64,000 nt of DNA, taken from NCBI GenBank assembly GCA_013397935.1, contig VZRN01006295.1:1601524-1665523 (forward strand), given 5' to 3'. Shown here one piece after another: positions 39,267-48,800 of the stretch. Position 1 is the first letter of the stretch; each line of letters opens with the position of its first letter. The stretch comes from Dasyornis broadbenti. Its lineage: Eukaryota; Chordata; Aves; Passeriformes; Dasyornithidae. The position numbers were made by a program, and so were the translations under genes. Under the pieces are notes generated by a model. The model saw only the letters and a list, made by a program, of their open reading frames with translations. It made no database searches and was not told the origin of the DNA.

Positions 39267-40353
39267 TGCAGAACGTGGTTTCCCAAAACACCCGAATATG
39301 GCTTTCTGTAATAAGTTATAAGGCTTTTTCTGTTTGATTATCTTAGACATGTTAAGGTATTTTCTAAGTACAGTCCATTATGAGCTGGAAAATTTCTTCA
39401 AATGCTCAACTGTCACCATATCAAGTAGAGTCCAAATAATAGGGTCTTCTAGCTGTTTAAGCTGCCTCTGTTCAACCAATAAAAGCACTTAATTTCCCTG
39501 AGCAGACAAAAAACCTCCTACTCTCTAAACAACTGTCTCTGACAACATATTTGAGCATATTGCATCTCTGCAGTAAGCCTCATGGTTCAGAAAACCAAAT
39601 AGACATTTACAGGCATGCATCTTGATGAATATGCACAGTGTGATCTCTGCATGTACTTTATGTTCAAGTCCTTCTTGGAATATTAGTCACACATGGGATA
39701 CAGGTGTTCTTCCAAGGAGAACCTGCTACTGGGAAAATCCCAATCAGGAGGTACCTACCACTGGAACAAACTATATAGCTGAACTTCATCTTTCTGAAAC
39801 ATTTCCTTATCCTGCATTGGATGAATTATTTTTTTGAAAAGGAATTTTGTTTTGAGTTGTTGCCATTCCCAAACCCACCCTTTGTTTAAATAACTTGAAA
39901 TGTGTCAGTAAAATGTGGAACACAAGGGAAGATTTTACTGCTACAGGAATGATTTAGTGGTTTATTTTATACTTACGAACACCCTGAGACCAGAGGTCTC
40001 AGGTTAATCTATGCGTATGTTGCTGGAAGAATATGCAACTAGATTTTTGATAAACTTGAATTAGCATTGCTGACCTTGGCTAAGACTCAAATTCCCATCC
40101 AGACACTCTCTCATTCCCCCTCCTCAACAGGACAGAAGGGAAAAGTAGGATGGAAAATTTCCTGGGCTGAGATAAAGACAAGCAGATCACTTACCAGTTA
40201 CTGTCTTTGGCAAAACAGGCTTACCAGATTTGAGGAAAAATAATTTAATTTGTTGCAGATAAAAATCAATTTGGGAAGCAAATTCTAGTTGTTGAAGTGC
40301 TGGTTTTGAATCTGAGACTTCTGTGAAACCAGAGAGAAGTGAAAACACAGAAA

Positions 40354-40869
40354 CTATGGAGGGTAACTATATGGCTCTTTTATGACCGAGTCTAGAGAGC
40401 AGATATTCTCTTCACAGAGGTCATTGTTTCTCCTTACTTCACCATCATCTCTAGAACCACCAGCTAGTTTCTCCATCAAAGAAGAGAAATCCAACTCTTC
40501 TGAATAGAAGGATTTATTTACATTTTTTTGAAGGAAGAGAGACTTAAGAGATGGGAGGAATATTCCCCTGGAAACATGTTGTATGAGACTAGATAGCAGT
40601 TGCTGTGGAGGAAACAAATATTGCAGTGAAAATAAACCCTTCACCAAATATGCTCTTATGCCTGTTTGATAGTGCAGCCTGGCAATGGGGCTGAAACACT
40701 TTTGCATGGCAATCATTGTCAACAAATAGCTTCCAGGGTATATCAGCACAAAGCAGAGAGTTGCAGGTCTCAGTAAAGAATGCTTATGACAACTAAGTAT
40801 GACTTTGCACTTATACTTGCTTTTCTGCATGAAAAAAAGGACATGAACTACTTTCAAAACTGGTGCCAT
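40354..40869 (-). other. Longest open frame in the window (171 codons), unrecognised
   Basis: A minus-strand frame of 171 codons begins MAPVLKVVHVLFFMQKSKYK and ends near IKEPYSYPP. It has hydrophobic patches around residues 5-15 and 35-55, and an acidic, Ser/Glu-rich C-terminal third. I recognise no domain. There is no obvious promoter, and no paired splice sites were established. A frame this long is unusual for DNA this AT-rich, but one per window by chance or as a relic is not excluded. It lies directly upstream of, and opposite to, the mariner-like relic. I would not call it a gene without transcript or conservation evidence. Confidence 0.2.
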
Positions 40870-40884
40870 ACACAGACTTGGCAG

Positions 40885-41215
40885 GAGATTGCTGTGGGTG
40901 TGAAACTTTTGCTAGTTGTCCGAGGGCATTGTCGTGCACACCAACATAAGGGACACCTGCCAGCACTTTGGAAGTCATTCTGTCTTCTCAGTCCTCCTGG
41001 GATATGGCCCTCAAAAGAATGAGTTGCCATCCCACCTGCCCTACAAGCTGTCACCTTGTGATGCCTGTGAAAAAGATGTGTGTGGGACAATTGCATTACG
41101 TGTTCACCAGACCCTGCACAGTATAGACTGCCTTGATTCTTTTTTCTCTGCCAGCATATCTAAATGGGGCAGTCTGAGATGCTACCATCAGCCTTGGGAC
41201 CATGGTGTGAAGAAA
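40885..41215 (+). pseudogene. Candidate Tc1/mariner-type transposase relic, frameshifted
   Basis: Three collinear plus-strand blocks resemble the catalytic half of mariner-family transposases. In frame 1, 40897-40941 reads GVKLLLVVRGHCRAH, resembling the GV(I/L)LLHDNARPH block that holds the second catalytic Asp (here replaced by Gly). In frame 2, 41024-41062 reads LPSHLPYKLSPCD, resembling LPHPPYSPDLAPxD with the third catalytic Asp retained. Still in frame 2, about 41135-41200 reads DSFFSASISKW...QPWD, resembling the FFxxGIxxLxxRWxKC tail. The first two blocks are in different frames and about 14 residues further apart than in a DD34D enzyme, so indels must be present. I found no terminal inverted repeats. 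Such enzymes cut and paste DNA at TA sites; this copy could not. The match is by eye, so moderate confidence only. Confidence 0.4.
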
Positions 41216-43744
41216 TCACAACATTACGAGATAAAACCAGGAGTGTTATCTAGAGGCCAAGGAACATAAACTTCAGTACCAGGGGACAGAATCTGTCTTA
41301 ACATGCAAGCAGGAGAACTTTTACAGGAGTAGCAGAACTGTCAATTTCTCCATTTTGTGCATCATGTACAGAAGGGCCTACACTAACATTACAGGCTACC
41401 TAAGAACTGCTGAATACTGCTGCACAAACTTGGGCAGTAAAAGCATGCAGGATTGAGAACGTTAGCATATTAAATTTTTGAGTAACTTTAGGTTCTCTGT
41501 TGCAGTGCAAGCAGGAGTTGGACTAAAAATACAAATAAATATCCATACTTATGCTTCTTCCCAATAATTATATTTAAAATAACAAATGAAATGATCTTTT
41601 TGAACCATTTATGACCCAACTGTCATCTCCGGTTCAAAAATCTAGCTATTTTATTCGTGAACATTCATGTTTTCATTTTGCCTTGTCTTTGAGAACTACA
41701 GTAAATATTGCAGATCTAAGTGGCTGTAATTATTTAAATAAAAATGCATATGAAATTAAGCTCCTAGATATCTTTCGCTTCCAAAGAATGTTTTTATCCT
41801 ATCAGTGCTGACATATGATGTTATCATTTAGCAAGAGTACCAAAGCAAGCACGAGTCTCTAATAATCACTGATTTTTACAAGATTATCTTGATAGTTTCC
41901 ACTTTGACACATTCTGATAATTTGGAAACAATTAAAGCTGATTGTACACACCCCTTTCTAAACTTTGTCAATTCATCAACTGAATTACAACTCTCTACTC
42001 ACAGAAAAAGAACACATTACTTCATATATTGTCTGCTTATGGTTTAAGACATTTGCAACTGTTATGCAGTAAATGTTGTGCAGTATAAAGAAATGTCACT
42101 TCATTTCATTGATAAGTATATACATTTGTTTCAAATTTCCAACATAATAGCATAACGTTTTTACCTCTAGGAAATTTGTATGTGTGTCACTGGAATCCAC
42201 ATTTAAATAGCTTCTTATCGCTCTTTACATCAGACTGGATGAAATTAACTTTTGTCTTCATAACATCTACCATCTCAAGATGAAAACTGTAATGGTGTTT
42301 TATTGCTAAGATATGTGGTTTTATAAAATTAAAACACACTGTTCTGACCTTGAAAATGGAATTCACTGCAGTTTCACGTATCCCTAATATTCCTGTGACT
42401 GATTATCCTCAAAATACTTTTAACTGAATGTTGCCATGTCCTTATACCTGCTCCACTAGTGGAGTGATCATAGAACATCTTTTCCATTACAGCTTTTTAT
42501 TCATCTTTCTTTTAATGTCTCACAAGAGCAGCCATTCAAAGCAGGCTGATCTCTCCCTGCTTTTAAAACCATAGAAATCCTTTTCATAACAGAAAGAACT
42601 ACATCAGCTCTGGATGGTCCAAGTGAGAAATCAGATCTTGCCTTGGTTAGAATCTAAAGAAATTAAGGGCTTGTATGCTTTTTTATTACAGAGCCACACA
42701 AAGATAACAGGTAGAGAAACCACATGTCTCATAGTTATGCTGTCTAAAAACCAATCCAAGCAAATCTTGTGCCCATTTTGCATCAATTCTCATTTAGAGT
42801 AGGCAAACTATCTGACTAAATTGGTAGAAGAGTCGATTGATCTCATGTGTCATGTCCTACATGCCTTTCTCTCCATAAGGCTGAAATGGTGTTTTAATTA
42901 CATATGCATTAGTTTGTTTGTGCATGGGGTGATGTTTTTATGTGCAGTCTTACACATCATTGAGATTGTCTGAGAGCTCTCATGGCACATGACTGAACCT
43001 GAAAGCTAAAATATGTGTTACAGTGGAATAGTTGGTCTAGTACATTGTATTATTTCATCCTGTACACTCTGATTGCTGTATATAAGTGCAAATCTTTTTA
43101 AGGGTGATGATGTCTCCAGGCAGTGCATGTCGAGATGCTTAATGGCTGCAGAAAGCCCTGTGAAAACTAATTGCATAGGAGTTACCATAATAGAGCTATA
43201 ACTGCAAACATCATCAGCACGGCAAAAATATGTGAAAATTTTGAGTTGCAGATTTGATTGGGGATTTGGGGAAAGTAACAGAAATAAAGCCTTCTAGGTA
43301 CCTAGGTGAACTAACTTCTCTGCCTTAACCATTTCCCAAAAGGGAAAGTGTTATCCCCTGCACTTAAATATGATCAGTAATGCTAACACAGAAACACCTG
43401 ATGGTTCATTGATGTAACATACTCTGATAAGTTTGAATCAAACTTTTAGCTTTCATCTGTAATCCAATCTAATGAAACGATGCTTTTTTCATAATTTCCA
43501 AACTGGCATCACTGATCCACATGACTGTGTTAATTAAGGTCCTGAAAGACTGTATGTTCATAAAATAGCAAAATTTAGATATAATAAAAAGAAGCTGGAT
43601 TAGAATAGATTTCAGAAGTAGAGACTGATGAGTCTAGTGAAGGGAAATAATTATTTTAAACAAAAATTGGAAAAGAAATTTTAAAAAGACTTGAAAATAG
43701 CATTTATTTCTTTTCCAAATATAATGGCTGTATGTAATGAGTCG
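41216..43744. other. Gene-free stretch
   Basis: No gene is seen. Frames reach at most 66 codons beyond the relic. A perfect 14-bp palindrome CTCCACTAGTGGAG lies at 42451-42464; a few palindromes of that length are expected by chance in a window this size. A block at about 43060-43230 is of higher complexity than its surroundings but has no recognisable content. Confidence 0.5.
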
Positions 43745-44326
43745 TAGAATCATAGACTATCCTGAGCATGAAAGAACCTACAAAGATCATCAAAGTTCAA
43801 CTGCTGGCCCTGCACAGGACAACCCCAAGAGTCACCCCATGTGACTGAAAATGTCCAAATGCTTCTTGAACTCTGTTGGGCTTGGTGCTGTGACCACTTC
43901 CCTGGGGAGTCTATTCCAGAGCCCAACCACCAGCTGGGAGAAGAACTTTTTCCCAACATCCAACCTAAATCTCCCCTGACACTTCTTTATGTCATTCCTT
44001 TGGATCTTGTCACTGGTCACGAGAGTGAAAAGATCAGTGCCTGCCCCTCTTCTTCCCCTCACGAGGAAATTGTAACTGCAGTGAGGTCTCCCCTCAGTCT
44101 CTGCCAGGCTGAACAGACCAAGTGACCTCAGCCACTCCTCATATGGCAAGACCCTTCACCATCCTCAGAGCTCTTGTTTGGATCCTCTCTAAGAGCTTAA
44201 TGTGGCACCCAAAACTGCACACAGCACTTGAGGTGAGGCCACAGCAGCACAGAGTAGAGCAGGACAATCCTCCCCATTGCCCAGCTGGTGTTGTTCCTGA
44301 TGTGTCCCAGGACACAGCTGGCTCTC
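43745..44326 (-). mobile_element. CR1 LINE, longest copy in window
   Basis: About 580 bp of CR1 in minus orientation. The 3' end lies at the left (plus strand TAGAATCATAGACTATCC, the reverse complement of the CR1 tail). The 3' UTR and then the C-terminal part of ORF2 follow to the right. Plus-strand landmarks are GGCCCTGCACAGGACA, GGGCTTGGTGCTGTGACCAC, CTGGGAGAAGAACTTTTTCC and CAGGACACAGCTGGCTCTC at the truncated 5' end. It is relatively well preserved, with an open ORF2 segment listed next. The sequence right of 44326 is unrelated. Confidence 0.93.
43832..44149 (-). pseudogene. CR1 ORF2 C-terminal fragment (reverse-transcriptase protein)
   Basis: This is an open 105-codon segment of the CR1 ORF2 protein, which in intact elements carries endonuclease and reverse-transcriptase domains and drives target-primed integration. 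The peptide contains the characteristic order RSLGLFSL, a RGRRGAGTDLFTL block, IQRNDIKKCQGRFRLDVGKKFF and VVGLWNRLPREVVTAPS, then EFKKHLD. This corresponds to the region after the reverse-transcriptase core. The apparent start Met is simply an internal or chance codon, because the element is 5'-truncated. The frame has stayed open, though only the tail of the protein is present, so it has no enzymatic role. The plus-strand frame over the same place (43841-44125) is its shadow. Confidence 0.85.
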
Positions 44327-45241
44327 AAAAAAATGAGAGTAGTTTTCTATCAGGTATCTTGGTGATAACTACAGTATAGAGAAATATTAAATACTCATTT
44401 TAGGACCTGTCCCCAGAGGAATATGAAGTACAAACAGTGAACTGAAGACACAAATCTAAAGACAAACATTGTCAACAAAACCCACCTTGTACAGAAGAAA
44501 AAATCTAGGATAGGAAAGAAAGGCCAATGTTTTTTCCTTTTCTGTGCTGGTACTTATCTGTGTATGTGTCTGTCATCTGGCTATTCTGACTCATAAAATG
44601 TTGAAAAAACAGTACAAAGATCTTACTAAAGAAAAGTATGTTTTTCAAAACACATTTTTTATTATAGAGAACAGGTAGGAATTTCTAGCTGAAGTCATCT
44701 GTGACAGAAATTATCATCAGGCTTACTGCTTTCTCTGTTTAGTAGAGCTGCCAGCAGTGCATTGTTTGTAGGGATAATTTGACATTTATATGCTTTCACA
44801 TTATCTTAGTCTGCAGTCCTTTCCGTATGAAATCCTGCTTTGTCCGCTTTGTGTTTTTTCTGAGGCTCTGCTCTATAATGGAATTAATTTTGCTCTTACA
44901 CACTGTGCTATCACTTTCAATCCAAGACGGCTGCTCCTCAAAATACTCATCCCACAATCTTTCTATAAATGTTATGCTCACTTATGGAGAGAAAGAAGTT
45001 TTGGAGTATTCTCTGTCTTACACGCCAGATATTGTGCATTAAAGGATAAGGTCCTTGAATGACCAAGTAATACAATTCTCATTTATGTAAGCTACGTAAC
45101 AAGAAAATTAATTATGCAGATTATAATTTTTATCTTTACATTGAGTGAGGCATGATGTGAATGAAATTTCAGAAGTCTGCAACATTTTAGGAATAAAAAG
45201 TCTTCCTAACCACCTTATGCATCCTTATACACATTTGTGTG
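44327..45241. other. Gene-free spacer
   Basis: No gene is seen. Two overlapping plus-strand frames (44779-45042 and 44790-45062) and a minus-strand frame lie in the same place, with no recognisable motif in any. Confidence 0.5.
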
Positions 45242-45344
45242 TGTCCTGGTTATGGCTGGGATAGAGTCAGTTTTCCCCACAGCACCTGTACAATGATGTG
45301 TTTTGGATTTAGTATGATTCCCATCGGCCCATTTCTTGAGATTG
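45242..45344 (+). mobile_element. 5' part of an avian LTR, interrupted by CR1
   Basis: The segment begins TGTCCTGGTTATGGCTGGGA, then ATAGAGTCAGTTTTCC and TGTGTTTTGGATTTAGTATGA. These match the beginning of the LTR at 6353 (for example CTGGTTTTGACTTGG and TGAATTTGCAATGA there) and the known avian LTR start. After about 75 bp it becomes less recognisable, and at 45345 a CR1 3' end begins. Together with 45651-45818 this forms one disrupted LTR. Confidence 0.8.
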
Positions 45345-45650
45345 TCATAGAATCACAGAATTGATTCCTAGAATCATCAAGGTTAGAAAAGGTCTTCAAG
45401 ATCATCCAGTCCAACTGTCCACCCAGCGCTACCACTGTAACCCCTAAACTAGACAACGCAGGGCCAGGTTCGGATGCCTCTTGAACTCCTCAAGGGATGG
45501 TGACTCCACTGCCTTCCCAGACAGCCTATTCCAGTGCCTGACCACCCTAACAGCAGAAAAATTTTTCCTAATTTGAATCTTTCCTGCACAGTTTAAGGCC
45601 ATTTCCCTCTGGTCACTGTAGGCATGACAGAAGAAACTGCTCTCCACCTC
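45345..45650 (-). mobile_element. CR1 LINE nested in an LTR
   Basis: Minus-orientation CR1 with its 3' terminus at the left (TCATAGAATCACAGAATTGA). It continues through AAGATCATCCAGTCCAACTG to the end of ORF2. On the minus strand, 45450-45600 reads IQIRKNFSAVRVVRHWNRLS, then AVESPSLEEFKRHP, the conserved C-terminal WNRL...AVESPSLEEFK region. It is truncated near 45650, where LTR sequence resumes. It is a different, younger-looking CR1 type than the copy at 43745. Confidence 0.88.
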
Positions 45651-45818
45651 ACTTTTTTTATTATTATAATTTGTATTTGTATTATTGTGTGTACTTTGTT
45701 TCAATTATTAAACTGTTTTTGTCTCAACTCCTGAGTTTTAGGGTTTTTTCCTGATTCTTCCCCATCCCACTGCATTCAGTGTCTTCTAAGAGTTCATTAC
45801 TCAATGAAAATTGAGACA
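45651..45818 (+). mobile_element. 3' part of the CR1-interrupted LTR
   Basis: After the CR1, the text TTTCAATTATTAAACTGTTT, CTCAACTCCTGAGTTTTAG and CTGATTCTTCCCCATCCCAC follows. The last block closely matches 6867-6890 in the intact LTR of the same family, and the end lies near TTGAGACA at 45818. A 6-bp direct repeat TTTGTG at 45234-45239 and 45821-45826 brackets the whole composite within a couple of bases of the predicted ends, as a target-site duplication would. Confidence 0.78.
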
Positions 45819-48800
45819 ACTTTGTGCTTTTTCAAAGAAGTAACAGAAAAAAAAGATGTCTTCGTTTTTAAAAGAGCCTTGAGTAAAACAAATGTAAACG
45901 CATTGTAGAATCTGTACAGAAAAAAATTACCACACAATAGACAGAGTAGCACTAGGTGAAAAGAAGACATTTCTTTTGTATATTCTTTCCAAACGTGGAT
46001 TAAAGGCATGTTAAGATCGCAGTAACTGAATGGTTAAACCGGCAGAACACAGGGAACAGCACATTGTGATGAGCACAGCATGGCAGTTACCTGCTTAACC
46101 CAAACTAGCTGACAGTGAAATTATGTGTATATCTGTGCTCGTTGAACCAAAATGAAACAAAATGTAGGTTTGACTTAGTCATCACAACCCTGAGAGAAGC
46201 AAAAGGCAGAGAAGATATTTCTGAGTACAAACATTTTAAACCGTCTTCTTCCTGCCCGAAGCTGTTGTGGCCTTCCTTCTTCATTGAAGGGATAAACTGT
46301 GATGAGAGCTTTAGACTGGCTCATAATTAGATAAAAGAAAAATCCCTATCTGACATACTCAACACAACACACTTGGTCCAACTGCAGATTTTCCTATTTG
46401 GGGAAAACCCACAAAAACATATATTTAGATGAATTGTCTACTGCTACACAATGGGCACTTACTCCTCTGTAGAACTGGTAGCCAAAATGGCTTTTCATGA
46501 GTCACAATTACCTCAGACACAGGCTGCATCTCACAAGCAGCATTGAGTGCACAGACATCCTGATATCCGGAAACTTATCACATCTAGAAAATCTGTTTTC
46601 TATTTTGTTATTCTCTGAAATAACACCACATTTGGGAAGACATATTATTTGCCTGTTTTGAACATTTATTTTCTAGAAACTCAGTCATGGCAACAGCTGT
46701 GCCAAAGCATTCTGCTTTTTTGAAGTATAAGGGGAGCAGATTTACCATCAGTCTGACCCATCACTCCTCTATCTGCTTCCTCCACAGTTTGTGCCTTTAA
46801 TAGGAAGGGGTATTAACACTCTACCTGTGACAGCAGCTCAGCAGACTGTCATGTTCAGAAGCAGATTTTGAAAGCAGTTCATGCAAATTACATGCCAGTC
46901 TTCAATAGAAGAGAACATTAAGAGTATAAACGTCTTCAGCAATGACAAGTTAAAAGAGTAAATATGAAAAGTTCCCTGTCAAGACAGGAGAAGAAAGGTG
47001 ACAAAAAGTAGAAGAAAGTAGTTTGATTTTCATGAACAAGGTAAAGCTAGCAGCAATGGTTAATAAGTCAAAACTTGTGAATATATTAGATGAAGATATG
47101 TAAAGATTAAGAGCACAGTAAATCTTAGAAATTAGTAATACTAATGACACCACAGAAACTGAGAGAAATATGATGCCATATAATGAAAAGAAGTAGAAAA
47201 ATGAAATTTGATGATGGAAGAAAATTAAATCTTCTTGTTAAAATCTAAAAGACTGCATTTAGCCTAGGGGCAGCAAATTCTGAAAACAGTGATATTTTCT
47301 GAGACTTTTCTTGTCTTCTATGTATTTGGCATGAAACAAAATATTACTCTGGTAAACCTGCATAGGTAACCATCATGATTAGGTAGTGTAATCCCTTGTT
47401 AAATGGGAGACCACAGAAAAACCTCTCAGACATTTCCCATACCTTCTGAGAGGCAAAGAGAAAGCACCAAAGTGCAACCCTTGCACCAGCTATAGCTGGG
47501 GGAACACACTGTGTCTAACGGCGTGCAGTGTGTGGTCCTCTTTAAGAAAACTGACTCTGGAATTAGGCTGTGATGCCCAATTTATCACAGACCAACAGCT
47601 AAACCTGAGACACCATGTTTATAAAGGTGATAGAAACTTCTTTCTCCATTTAGATGATGGAATAAGAATAGGTAGCCAAGTAATGGCATGCAATAGTCGC
47701 TTTCCTTAGAAATATTATCTCCAGAAAAAACTCTTTGTGTCTAGATAAAAAAAAGGACTGTGAGGAATGCTCCCTTGGTTTAAAACTTTCCTTCTCTCCT
47801 ATGCTTCTGATTCATTTCTTTTTTTCTCATGGTAACTTAATGAAAAACCTTCTGTTATCGTTTTTTACCTATTCTTCTACAGAAGGAGAAGAAAGCAGCA
47901 CACTTCTTTATTTTTTCTACTAAGTACAAGTAAATTTCTCAAATCTGTGAGATCACTCAGATCTGTGAGGCACTTTTCATTAAATGCTTCTTCTGTTCTA
48001 CACACAAACATTATTTCCCTTGTCTCAGTAACATATTATCATTATCATAATAACATCCTTTTAGTGTCAAAATCAGTGACAATCATAAGAATTCTGTGCT
48101 AACAAGGTAGGAAAGAAAAGCTCTAAATTCTTTTAATTTGTCCAAATACTTCATATCTAAGCCAAATAATTCAAAAAAAAGCATCCAATAAATAGCTCTA
48201 ACTTCTCTTCCTTCTTCTTCCTGCTTCATTATAGTTTTCTTTTTTTATTATTATTTAATTTCTTCTTATTGCAAATAAGAGAATTTGAAAGGATCACTGC
48301 AGTTCATTTTCTGTCCTAAAAATTATTGAAAGTACAGCTCTGTGGAAAACATTAGAAAACTGAGTACTTTTCATATTATGCAGAACACTTAATTTTTTTC
48401 AGTAGTTTATTTTCCCACTAGGTATTTTGTAATCATACAATTTGAACATAATATTTAATACATTCAAAATCTTTACAGGCTGATATCCATCAGATTTCAG
48501 AATACTACTCTTCCTTCCAATTAACTGTGCTATAAACCTTATTACTTTCTTAAAGAAAAAATTGAAGCTATGATAAAGGAATTGGATTTACAAATTTATG
48601 CGTGTGTGTGTGTGTGCATGAAAATTAATTATGGCAGAAGTGTTTAAACATTAAAATCTCTAATGCAACCTTTTGAATTGTTGCAGCTGGAAGATATTCC
48701 TATGAAGTAAACACATAAATTTAAGTTGAAGTTATTATTTAAAGTAGATCAATTTAGGAGTCAAAAAAATTAATCAAAAGCTAATTAAAATTCACAATAT

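Larger units (their letters stand above)
36403..40353. other. Gene-free stretch
   Basis: No gene is recognised. The largest frames are 100 codons (36519-36821) and 108 codons (37638-37964), both plus strand. The second translates to a fairly balanced composition with no motif I can name and no convincing splice sites. Low-complexity tracts are listed separately. Confidence 0.5.

Noticed and set aside
42451..42464. Perfect 14-bp palindrome CTCCACTAGTGGAG
   Set aside because: A few palindromes of this length are expected by chance in 64 kb.
43841..44125. 94-codon plus-strand frame
   Set aside because: It is the antisense shadow of the CR1 ORF2 remnant on the minus strand.
47395..47420. TAAATGGGAGACCACAG resembles the 3' part of 5S rRNA
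   Set aside because: The similarity covers under 20 bases. The upstream 5S internal promoter elements are absent, so chance is the simplest explanation.
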